Assembly: GCF_037392515.1 (NCBI RefSeq)
Contig: NC_090280.1
Location: 23,255,118-23,319,117, forward strand
Reading direction: 5' to 3'
Length of the DNA: 64,000 bases
DNA from: Haliotis asinina
Lineage: Eukaryota > Mollusca > Gastropoda > Lepetellida > Haliotidae
The position numbers and the translations under genes were made by a program. This document shows positions 34,919 through 46,000 of the stretch, in pieces. Numbering within the stretch: position 1 is the stretch's first letter; each line of letters starts with the position of its first letter. The notes beneath the pieces were generated by a model that saw only the letters and a program-made list of their open reading frames with translations, ran no database searches and was not told the origin of the DNA.

Positions 34919-35160
34919 CGGTACAGGTCCACTTCTACAAGTGTCTTCGCCCTTCCTAGCCCTAAACAGTGGACCACAGTAACAGGTGAAGTCTAAACTG
35001 ACGGTACAGTTCCATATCTGGACATCTCTCCACTCTTCATCTTCCACAACAGAGGACCACAGTACCAAGTGAAACCTAAACCGACGGTACAGTTCCACAT
35101 CTACACGTCTCTCCACCCTTCACTTCTTCAACAGAGGATCAAAGTATCAGGCGAAGCCTA
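34843..35160 (+). repeat. 83-bp tandem repeat spanning the stop codon (copy A, about 4 units)
   Basis: TTCCACATCTACACGTCTCT…ACAGAGGACCACAGTACC…CTAAACTGACGGTACAG recurs at 34843, 34927, 35010 and 35093. The first unit is coding and holds the stop; the rest are 3' UTR. The unit length is not a multiple of three. Confidence 0.87.
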
Positions 35161-35434
35161 TATAGTTCAACATCTGCAAATTCTTACAATTTCAGCTGGA
35201 AAAATAAGAGTACTGCAATAGGTGTGAACAGGAAATATTTTCCACAATGTCCTCTTTTACAGAGGACTGTACTGATATCGACAGTTATGAGATATGTTCC
35301 TGCTTGCCCTCTACATACCCGGCGAATGCAGTCACCGAACAGTATGTCCTTTCAGCGAGCGGACGCTGGTAACGAAAAGCTTTGAGCTTTACTCACAGTA
35401 CATATAGTATATCAACAACACTGATTTGGCAACA

Positions 35435-36502
35435 GATTATGTTTTTCACCACAATGGCCCATGAGAAATGTCTTGGCAAATATTAAAACTGAAATTATAA
35501 ATCTAGGTATCAGTAAAGCTGTTTCCACAAATGCCATTCTTGGTCAGACAGGCAGACACCCGCTTTGTGTTAAATATTATACTCGCTGTATCAAGCACCG
35601 GTGTCGACTATTATACATGGAACATACAGGATATCGAAAAGCCTGTTATGAGATGCTCAAGATATACGACAAAAATGGGATAATAAATTGGGTGTCACAA
35701 GTTAGATTATTACTTTGGTACACTGGTTTCTCATATGTATGGGTCGCCCAGGATTGTGGTCACGCTGGCATATTTATTAAGCAGTTTCAACAACGTTGTG
35801 AAGATATCCAGTTTCAAGATTGACATTCTAAGATTAGTAATTCTCACTTTTTGGGTCCTGAGAAATACATAGCCGCACCTGCTGACAGACACGATTTGAG
35901 AAGAATCCTATGTAAGTTTCGTTGTCTTTTAAATAAGTTAAATACTCAACAGTATAGGTTTGATAAAACTGTTGAGAAAAGAATGTTATTATGCACTAAG
36001 TACCAATTGCAGCAAATCGAGGATGAGTACCATTTTTTCCTTATTTGTCCTTATTATTCTGGAAGCCGCAAGAAAACTATTCCATCATATTATCATGCTA
36101 ATCCATCACGTGCTAAATATTATCAGTTACTGGCATTAACTCATTATGAAAACATACTGGCTTTAAGTATCTATTTGAAACGAAACTTACCAATTTGAGT
36201 ATACTGGCAGTACCCAACCCTCCGCTCTCCCTCCCTACACTGCTGTGCACTATTTCTTTTGAATATTTAATGTACTTTAGGCCATGTGGCCTTCATACTG
36301 AAATAAATTGTCATTGTCATTGTCATTGTCATTGTCATTGTCATTGTCACTGTCATTGTCATTGTCATTGTCATTGTCATTGTCACTGTCATTGTCATTG
36401 TCATTGTCATTGTCATTGTCACTGTCATTGTCATTGTCATTGTCATTGTCATTGTCACTGTCATTGTCATTGTCATTGTCATTGTCATTGTCATTGTCAT
36501 TG
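35435..36502 (+). mobile_element. 5'-truncated LINE with (CATTGT)n tail, in copy A only
   Basis: It is flanked by a 27-bp target-site duplication beginning TATATCAACAACACT (35408-35434, 36503-36529, two or three mismatches). Unit B has a single copy there. The C-terminal LINE reading frame 35461-36198 contains GRHPLCVKYYTRC, WVSQVRLLLWYTGF and EDEYHFFLICPYY and is interrupted by one in-frame TGA at 35821-35823. The 3' end is a hexanucleotide array instead of poly(A). It lies in the 3' UTR of copy A, between the stop and the AATAAA. Confidence 0.87.
36308..36502 (+). repeat. (CATTGT)n hexanucleotide array, LINE 3' tail
   Basis: Over 30 units, with a CACTGT variant recurring about every 30-36 bp, which points to higher-order duplication inside the array. 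It ends exactly at the target-site duplication. Confidence 0.92.
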
Positions 36503-36541
36503 TATATCAACAACACTTATATGGCAACATTTTTTTCAGTC

Positions 36542-36547
36542 AATAAA
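36542..36547 (+). terminator. Polyadenylation signal, copy A
   Basis: AATAAA in TCAATAAAACTTTAACC, the same context as in copy B. The LINE insertion moved it about 1.1 kb further from the stop codon. Confidence 0.5.
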
Positions 36548-37959
36548 ACTTTAACCTTTAAAACATATTTTAAATCAATATAGATTTAACCTGTTTTATC
36601 AAAAAGATATAACTGTTATGTTGTCTCCACACACTGATCAGTATAAATGTTTTTGAACAAAACTCTCTTATATCAAACACTACACACATAAGATTGCCCT
36701 TGATAGTTTTCACACGGGGTAGATAGGAATATCGACTAAGGTTCCAAATAGGACTCCATATGAATAGAACACCCATTTCAAAATAAACACACGCATACAC
36801 ACACGCGCACACACACTCACACACGATTCAAATACATAGCTAAAGAATTGTTTTTACATCTCTCCCACAAACGCTTTAAAAGCTTTACTGTAGTTTTACA
36901 TGCTGTAAGCTTGATCAAACTGTTTATTTCATACAAATGGCGTGACACGGGTGTCCATTATTGTACAGGAATGCTCAGAATTCACATTACTGCTATCCTA
37001 CTTCTGTATTGGTATCATCCTGCCTGGAATGTATTCCTCGGGAAATATTTGTCTTAAGAGTGACGTATCGTGATCTGTAGCTTAACACCAGCTGACATTT
37101 GAACAACTGTTAACAACCCGTTTCCTGCACATATCACTGAACCATTCTTTCTCGTGTAAAGAAATGCTGAAGCTGTCATAAGGATGGAATGTGAAATATC
37201 CCTCTTGAAAATAATACAGTAGAGTATTTCTGTACTGCAGCGCCGCAAACAATTTTATCCATGCATGGCTTCAGATCGGACAAAGTCACGAGACTTGTTT
37301 CGATACAGTTGAGTTGAGTTGAGCTGCATTTTATGCTACACTGGTGTTGATGCAGCCATATAGGAACCTCCTGTATGTATTATGTGCAACTGTGCGAGAG
37401 GTTTTGTTTGAAAAACAACATTTCTCTCCAAAAAATCAAAGCAATTTTGCTGGAATAAATCTAACATCGAAATAATCTTGTCAAAGTTTCAACTACACAG
37501 AACTTTTAGTTTAAGAAGCCAAGTCTGAATACATGCATGATCACTAAAAACATTTCCGTGTCGCTGTAGCTCACTCGGACATGTTTTACAAAGTTTAAAG
37601 GTCAACGCTGGGGATGAATGGGTGAGTGAGTGAGTTAAGGGACCTTGAAGGAGTTCAGTAGTGACCTTGGTTTATATTCCTCGGGTGAAGGTGGTGTACC
37701 CTGGTGGACAATTTGTTCGTTCGTCGCGCCAAAATCAGGATTCCGTTTTCCCCACATTCACAACGTGTGAAGCCCATTTCTGGTGCTCCCCGTGGTGATA
37801 TTGCTGGAATATTGCTAAGGGTGACGTAAAACCAAACTAACTCACTCATATTCCTCAGACAGACTGGATATTTTGGAGATTACCAGTGAGCAGAATTACC
37901 ATTTTGTACATCTGGGTATTCTCGCATACACGTCACAGAAACAAACTGCACGTATATAT

Positions 37960-38430
37960 CTCGGTACTCATACATATACGTCACAGATATGATCTGTAAA
38001 TACACCTCGGTATTCACACATATACATCACAAAACAATCTGTACATACATCTTCATATACTCACATATATGTCACAGATATGATCTGTAAATACACCTCG
38101 GTATTCACACATATACATCACAAAACAATCTGTACATACATCTTCATATACTCACATATATGTCACAGATATGATCTGTAAATACACCTCGGTATTCACA
38201 CATATACATCACAAAACAATCTGTACATACATCTTCATATACTCACATATATGTCACAGATATGATCTGTAAATACACCTCGGTATTCACACATATACAT
38301 CACAAAACAATCTGTACATACATCTTCATATACTCACATATATGTCACAAAACAATCTGTAAATACACCGCGATATTCACACATATACATCACAAAACAA
38401 TCTGTACATACACCTCGGTATTCACATTCG
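37960..38430 (+). repeat. 91-bp minisatellite, expanded in unit B
   Basis: TCACAGATATGATCTGTAAA recurs at 37981, 38072, 38163 and 38254 (91-bp period), followed by degenerate units. Unit A has at most two units. Confidence 0.9.
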
Positions 38431-38439
38431 GATCATTAT

Positions 38440-40840
38440 ATCAAACCTTATACGCCACGACTTATCAAAAACAGCTACTTGCACAATTTCACGCCAAAAT
38501 CATGGGTCACCAAAGACAGCGAAAACGTAAATGCGTTAATTACTTTCAGTCAAGGCCATCTATGGCCGACAAGTCGATACGATTTTGGAAATGATATATA
38601 TGATGTTGCAAAAGGTTTTTAGACCCGTGGAATGCTGCTGTCGATCGATTCTAACCCTACACAGGTGCTGTCAACGTGGCTTGTATTAATAAACGACTTT
38701 GAAAGGTGAATTTTCGCTGTCTTGGGAGATCCAAGACCACTGTAGAATAATTGTTCATATTGTGACCAGTCATCTACCTCCAGTTGCTGGAGATCTATAG
38801 CTCTTTCCTATGTTCTAATGTCCTACTTGGTATACAATTTTCAGCTACATGATAGTTTTTAATGCCTTACTATGATATACTAGTTGTGTTATTGCCGTTT
38901 GGTGACAGGTTTTAATGAAATAAATTTAGCATTAACTGTTTTAGTCACGAGATGGTTGAAATATTACCAGAGTGGCTTTAAACTCACTCTATCATCGTTA
39001 CACTTTCTTCTGACTTCCAGCACATTCTGACTACAGGTACTTCTGACCTGAGATAACCGCCACTTCTGTCATCACAACGTTTACTTTTACCACCGCGTTT
39101 AGTAGACGGGTGCTTCGGACATGACATAACCATTACACAAATATGGGATTCCAGCCTGTCCCATTTGATCTTCACCTGTAACATATTTTCTTCACCTGTA
39201 ACATGATGTCCGCTTTAAATACATGCCCAATGTGGAACATAAAGACGGCAGTGGGTTCAATATTTTGCAGTCCGATTAATGAGATCCAAACTCAGTTTTA
39301 GGTTCTTGTATCTCTACTGTCATGTATCTGAAATAGCCTCTCCCATCCCTCTGTGCTGCGGCGATATTCATCCTAATCCCGGGTAGAATTATTTCAGATC
39401 CTCTGAAATAATACACATTGGACGTACGCAGCTTGAAAGACAAAATTTATTTCCCTTACACAGAATTTCGACCTTTTGACTTTAAATGTCTTACAGAATC
39501 CTGGCAGCACGCAGACATCCGCAGCGTTGATGTAGCAATACCTGGACACCACCTACCATTCGGGAAATACTTGTGGTGGTGATTTGGCGATCTAATAGTA
39601 TGTCAGTAGGGTTTACTCCTACTGTTACCTCCTTTTTTAAATGCGCAGTGACAGTGTATCAACATATCTGGAAACAACAGTTAATGAGAGACACAATCAA
39701 GGTATTGCAGAACAGATTTTCTTCCTTAAGGGTTACGTCTCAATACTTCTTCCTTGATGGACACAGCTTGCTGTAGTTCTGCAGTTGAAGGATGGTTGCC
39801 GTTCTATTTGATAGGTCCTTCATTTATATTCAGTGTCGCTCGGCAGTCTTTGACAAGGACTCCAGTAGTCTATTATTCTTTCGGTTCTTAATCCTAAACC
39901 TATAGCTGCCGTATATCACATTTTGTCCACAATGAGCGTAGCTACAAAAATATATACGCTCACTGATATGCTGTATGTTTTTGAAATGTACCAAATGAGG
40001 TGAGACTCTAATAAATAATTATCTGTCCATAGCAAAAATGGCGTGGGCTTACAGATGAATTGCTAAAAAGGCTGGACAAGCCTTCAATACTATCTAAAAA
40101 TGAAGTTTTGTAACCTATCGGGCTAACACCAAAAGGAAATGGCTTGCAACACGTCTGTCCACCTTGAGAATATATAACGTACTGGACGCCTTCTTGAGCA
40201 TTAGCCATGATGATGAATGATGAAGTGGGCGGATCGTTTTATCATTCACGTTCATGGCTGTGACATGTGTTAGTGTTCACAGATAGAAAAGGGAGAAAAT
40301 TTGTATTTATGTGTCACATACTATGCATACATAATTTGAAACACTGATAAAATATAACATCCGGCCATATGGCCTACGAGACACAAGACACTACAGAACG
40401 TATAATAGTGCATGAAGTGAATAATCTATCACAGTATATAAGCACCAACGATGAAAAAAATAGTTATAGTGAATAATGTATCGACAGTTCCATATTCACC
40501 AATAAAGTGTTATATGTGTAGTTACAGGACTACAATATGCGTTTACGTTTATTAAACATTTTAGTAACCGTTCCAGCTAGAGGTTTAATTACCTTAGCAT
40601 TACTAAGTATGAATGCAGCGTGGTCGGTAGGTGAAAGGAGAGGGAAATAGGATAAGTACTTAGTACATTTTCCCATAAGTCATGTCGTAAGTCCGAATAT
40701 AACGGACATTTGTTCTGAAATGTACTCACCAATTTAGTGAGACTTGTGGTCACGGTGTCACCAGACATACCTTGAAACAAACTATATAACTAATACCCCT
40801 TTTGTTCTACGGGTGACTACATTTTGATGTTTTAAGATAT
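38440..40840. other. Unit B upstream region, no gene recognised
   Basis: Collinear with 19140-21550. It holds the B version of the short shared frame (40008-40208, minus) and no other supported gene. Confidence 0.5.
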
Positions 40841-40849
40841 TGGGCATAG

Positions 40850-41800
40850 TGGGGATACACCGTCAAAGTATCGGCATCAGGCATCTGCCAGATCATTTCT
40901 ACCTGATGCAATAAAACTGTGGAATCCTGTAAGTTCTGAAATTCAATTACTAGCATTCATACTTTATCCAGATTAAAATAACTCGATATTAAAACCAAAT
41001 ACATGTAACAAAACTTTTATGTTTGACCTAACCTATATACTAAGAAGTCTCAGGTTCCGTTGTAGTGATTTAAATGATGACAGGTTTGAGAGACACATCA
41101 TCGACAACCCCTCGTGCTCGCGTGGTCATCCAGTTAAAATTGTTGTGCAGTATTTCTTCACATACAATAAATACACGGAATTAAGACAAAAATCGTATTT
41201 TTCATTAAAGACGTTTTGTTTCAGTCCGGCACTAAGGGATGTGCATCCCTCACAAGCAATGGTCTACACAAATTCAAAAGAATCGATTCCCCCGCCGTGT
41301 CCCCCGCCGTGATATTGCTGGAATATTGCTAAAAGTGGCGAAAAACTAAACTCACTCACTCACTTCAAAAGAAGTTCATGTACATGTGTATGCCATGTAT
41401 ATGAACCAAGAGAATCCAAATACTTGCAGTTCATTAAGATGTTATATTGTTGTATGTTTTCTCAATTCAGAATCTCCTTGTGTGATTTCAGTGAACACTC
41501 TGATCGTAAATGTGAAAATTTAAATCCAAGTGAATTTTTATGTGTAAAATGTAATAGCAATGAGGTCGAGGATAAATATCATGTGTTATTTGTGTGCAAG
41601 AACTACCGAGACCTGCAACAATAAATGTCTTTCAAACTTATGTACAGGGTATAAAGATCAACATTCCATGATAAATCTTTTAAATTCTAAGAATGGAGAT
41701 GGTATTATCTCCGTCGCATGTTTTCTGAAAAAAAGTACTAGTTTTGAAACAAAAACATATAACTGTACTATGGGTCGTTTGGCCTGAATTACTGTATGTC
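40850..41800 (+). mobile_element. LINE 3'-end remnants (unit B)
   Basis: Two C-terminal LINE-like stretches: SFLPDAIKLWN near 40900 with QYFFTYNKYTELR near 41150, and VEDKYHVLFVCKNYRDLQ near 41570-41620. The second (about 41462-41800) is missing from unit A. The frames are broken. Confidence 0.55.
41283..41364 (+). repeat. 5'-truncated SINE with 10-bp target-site duplication (unit B)
   Basis: TTCAAAAGAA at 41273-41282 and 41365-41374 brackets CCGCCGTGATATTGCTGGAATATTG…AAACTAAACTCACTCACTC-like sequence. Only the SINE 3' end is present. Confidence 0.82.
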
Positions 41801-42564
41801 TGTCTTTGTTAGACATATCAAAGAGCCCGACCTATTCAGTTATTGTATTCATAACAAACAGCTACTTTTCAGTTAAGCCTAAACTCAACTTACTGTTTAT
41901 GTCATCGCAACGTTAACGCTACACTCGACAGTACCGGTTGTGACGTCCGTTCACTTTCAGCATTGTTTTGCATCTCCTGGGCATAGACAGAAGAAGTGTT
42001 CGGATCCGAGCCCGAGATAATCTCATAACTGATCGATTCGTTTTGAATGTGTGGATTAAAAAGGCCATGGAAGCACTGGTTTCTGGTTGGTGAAGAAGTT
42101 CATTGTTTTCTGAACTGGTTTAGACGACGGTAATAAATGAACTTCTCTTGACATAGTAAGGCGTAGACTTTTAGAAAATACACGATGGCAATTCAGTATT
42201 GGTGCTCACTTTAACCACACCAATTATTTGACCGGCATTCTAAACGCTGAGGAATCAATAACGAACGAAGTCTACGCAGGAGGTTGAGGGCATAATTTCA
42301 GTTTTATTATTTGCCAAGACGGCATGGCTCATGGACCATCGTGGTGAAAAATAATCTTTTAGTTTTTCTGCTGGAGTATATCATCTGAGTACCCTTGCAA
42401 TTGGTACCTTTTAGTTTCTAGCATCTTCTTTGTAATACTCTGTGGTGGGCGGGCAGCTCGGATGATGAAACGTAAACACTGACACTGGCTTGAAAAACTA
42501 AACCCTAAAGAAGACACACCATTCACATGACACTGATCCTGATGATAATCAACATGGTTGCCAG

Positions 42565-42735
42565 GATGTTTAACGCCACACTTAGCAATAGTGCAGCTGT
42601 ATGGCGGTGGTGTATAAATAATCGAGTCTGGACCAGATAAACCAGTGAGCAACAGCATGACCATCGATCTACGCAATTAGGATTCGATGACGTGTCAGCC
42701 AAATCAGTGAGCCTGCCCACCCGATCCTAGTAGTC
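42565..42735 (+). repeat. Dispersed repeat (unit B copy)
   Basis: Counterpart of 23310-23475, with the same GAGTCTGGACCAGATAAACC variant. Confidence 0.8.
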
Positions 42736-43013
42736 GCCTTGATTGCCAGTATATCCAAGGACACACAAGGGCGTGCAACAACGTATGAGTAATGCAACAG
42801 GTCCTCCTGTGTTTCTCACTGGTTACAACACGGTGTCTATATGCAGTTTGTTTTCGCTCCCCATTTCCTCCACAAATTTAAACGTTTTTACAGTGCCACG
42901 ATGACTCGTAATAACACGGAAATACTTCATCACAGTCCTGATTAACAAATAGTTATCTGAATCATCTGAAGTATTGTGTAGTAGTCAACACACTGGAAGC
43001 AAACACACCTATT

Positions 43014-43077
43014 ATGTTTTTTCATTTGTTTTGTCTGAAAACTGTGATCTTCTTTGGATGCACACTGGAATTTGCTG
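43014..43077 (+). CDS. Leader exon (copy B)
   Basis: ATG plus a hydrophobic stretch with a small residue before the junction (…LEFA), ending phase 1 at G|GTAAGC. The intron to Ig1 is about 2.2 kb. Confidence 0.7.
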
Positions 43078-46000
43078 GTAAGCGTTTATCTTTACTTTTT
43101 ATCATTCCAGTTAGGTATAAGGTGTGTTCTAAGTTTGTCATATTTTGGCAGAAACGTTTGAACATGTTTGGTGTTTTGTTTTTCGAAACATTCGACAGAA
43201 CTTCAACTGAAGTAATCATCAACCAGTGATTAATATGATGTGCAAGGTCCGGTGTTGCTAGGCAACAAGCCATTGTCAACAAGCCACTTGACCCATTTTA
43301 CTCGCCTCCCTCCAAGACCACAATATGAGGTAAAATTTGTTATGTCATACACAAGCACAGAAAAAAGGCCCAGGGAGGCATGACGGGAGCGGCAGCTAGG
43401 TCAGAATGCGGTCCTTTCGCAAACACTATTTCGCGAACTATTTTCTGGTAATTCATTCACACGTGCTCTTGGTCGAAATCTGAAACCGGGACACCGCGCG
43501 CCCAACTGAGAACCATACTTGTATATCATGATGAGTGTTGAGTGAGTTGAAGAAACGGTTTATACTGTACGAATAGAATAATTTCTATCAACCTACGGTA
43601 GTCAGAAGTTCGTAAATCCAAACGAATACTTCCTAAACGTTCGTGGCATGTACTTCAGAAAACTGTCATTAAAATAAAACAAGCGGGGCGGCTTGTGGCA
43701 GTCATGTGCTGCTACAAACATCATTGATAACGAAAGTCAGCTTTTGTTATACATTTGTTGACTTAATGAAATTGGGGAAGACGAAAAAGACGCCAGTCGC
43801 AACATCGCCTAACGACGCCTCCAAACTGGAACGTACCAGACTGCATTTGTCACGTCGACGTACACCATATCGCGTTATATTAACCACCTGAAAGCAACCA
43901 TGGCTGTGGGGTAGCCTTGTGGGTAAAGCCTTCCATGCGGAATCAATTCCCAACATGGGTACAATGTGTAAAGCCCATTTCAGGTGTTCCCCACTATTGC
44001 TGGGATATTGCGAAACTCGGCGCAAAACTAAAACACTGACTGACTGACTGACTGACTGACTGACTGACTGACTGACTGACTGACTGACTCACTCACTCAC
44101 TCACTCACTCACTCACTCACTCACTCACTCACTCACTCACTCACTCACTCACTCACTCACTCACTCACTCACTCACTCACTCACTCATTCGTCCCTGGCA
44201 TGGTGATCAACGTTCAGATGCTGGTGATACCTAGTGATTATTTCCATGATAGCGTACCAGTAACTTACGAGTTGTGATATTTGTACTGTACTTTGATGGC
44301 AGCGCTTACGTTCTAAATGTATTGATTTTAATATAGATATAAATTAAATTGTTCTCGTCACGATATTGATGGAATATTGCCGATTGCGACGTGACGCTTA
44401 GTTTCAAAGCAAGCACTCACGCACTCACGCACTCACGCACTCGCGCACCCGATGACCCGAGAAGTGGTAGAGAAGAGTAGACAGTCTTACAAAATATCGC
44501 AACATTCATGTCTTTCATCTACCTCACCGCCATCTACCACCGCCGATACTGCTCGACATGTGCATAGTATGTGCTGTTGACCGACGAAACAGCATGAAAT
44601 TAGACACCAAAGTATTTGTTCCTCTGTTGAGAAGTCTGCACCGACGACGATGACGACGTGTAGCATGGAGCAACACCGTGCAGGTATGGAGAAAATGGCG
44701 GTGAGTCTGGAGCAATGATGGTTCGTGAATTCTCCCTCAATGCTGAAACTGATGGTAGGCTGTCGTCTGACGTCAAGTGAAGGTATTCAGCACTTTCCGA
44801 CAGGTCGACAGGTTTGGTGTCGAAAGTGTGATAGTGTGGGGAATCATATCCTACTTGGGAAGATCTACAGGGTTGCGGTTCAGGGAACTGGTGCAGGGAC
44901 CATATTTTTCAAACGAAAGAGATCGTAGGATCTTAATCCGATACAACATCTTAGTGTTTGCATCGAGGTCAACATCAGACTGAAACACGTTTACAATGCA
45001 TTGCGGGAAGAATGGCAGAGAAATCCACATAACATAGTACAGAGAAGTGATGATCGACAGCTCACTGAGTGGGCATCTTACGACAGGGCAATTAGCATTG
45101 CCATGATGTGACTATCACCATGATGTCATCTTTGTATCAGTTAAATTAGATCAAATATGCAATTACGTGTATTTGTATTTCAAAGTTGGCCTTTATGTTT
45201 CTGTTCTGTATCGTGTACTAATTATGCTGATGTGTTTCAGCTTCTTATACCACCACTGTGGCCCGTGTCGGACAAAGTGTCAACATGACCTGGAGTGTCA
45301 GTCAGTCAGTTACGGATTTTAAGATAAAATCTAATACACAACAGAAATCCAACAGAACTGGTTCCATTATCCTGTTCATTGTGAATGGAAATACGACTCT
45401 GCTTGCTACTGTCGACACACACACAGACAACGGGACGAGGATTCGGCTGACTGTCAATACATCCCTAGAGGAGAGGAAGCTAGTCAGTCTCAAGTTCCAC
45501 AGTGTTGACGTACAGGACGCCGGAGTCTACAACTTAAACACTCATAACAGTGACGTGTCTCCCGGGACTCAACTTCTTATTGTATTGCGTAAGTGTGAAG
45601 ATAATGTGAGCACCAAATAGAAACTCCGCGCCAAAAGCTAGTTTTTGAGACACATTGATAGAAATATGGCGATCACAGGCAGATAATCTGCGAAATAATT
45701 ATCAATACCTATCATAGCTTTATCATTATAGCATTATAGTTTAATGTCGTTTACACAAATGTCATTGCAAGAACTAATTACGATAGTGATGAACATCACC
45801 ATAAAGCTTCATCCTGTAACAGAATCCAGATGAAATATATTGTATATATTATATTCTTATATTTTGTTATCGTTCAAGGGTACACTATGACACTGACCAA
45901 TCTTCTTCGATGGCACTTTCATAATGTTATATAACACCTGACCTTCCTCTCTCCTTACAGATGTTTTGTAACACCTGACTTTCCTCTCTCACTACAGACG

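Larger units (their letters stand above)
12797..37294 (+). repeat. Tandem duplication unit A
   Basis: Apart from later insertions it aligns collinearly with 37297-56692. It begins at TTTCGATA…GTTGAGTTGAGCTGC and ends at ATGCATGGCTTCAGATCGGA…GAGAC. It contains gene copy A. Unit A is longer because of an LTR element, a TIR element, a LINE and a dispersed repeat that unit B lacks. Confidence 0.88.

Noticed and set aside
36308-36502. Regular repeat array as a CRISPR
   Set aside because: A continuous hexanucleotide repeat without spacers, in a eukaryotic genome, at the end of a LINE.
36195-36583. Frames encoding CH, MT, SL or DN repeats
   Set aside because: Different frames of the (CATTGT)n tail of the LINE.
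37960-38430. 91-bp repeats as CRISPR or centromeric satellite
   Set aside because: Few units, no spacers and local to one duplication unit; an ordinary minisatellite.
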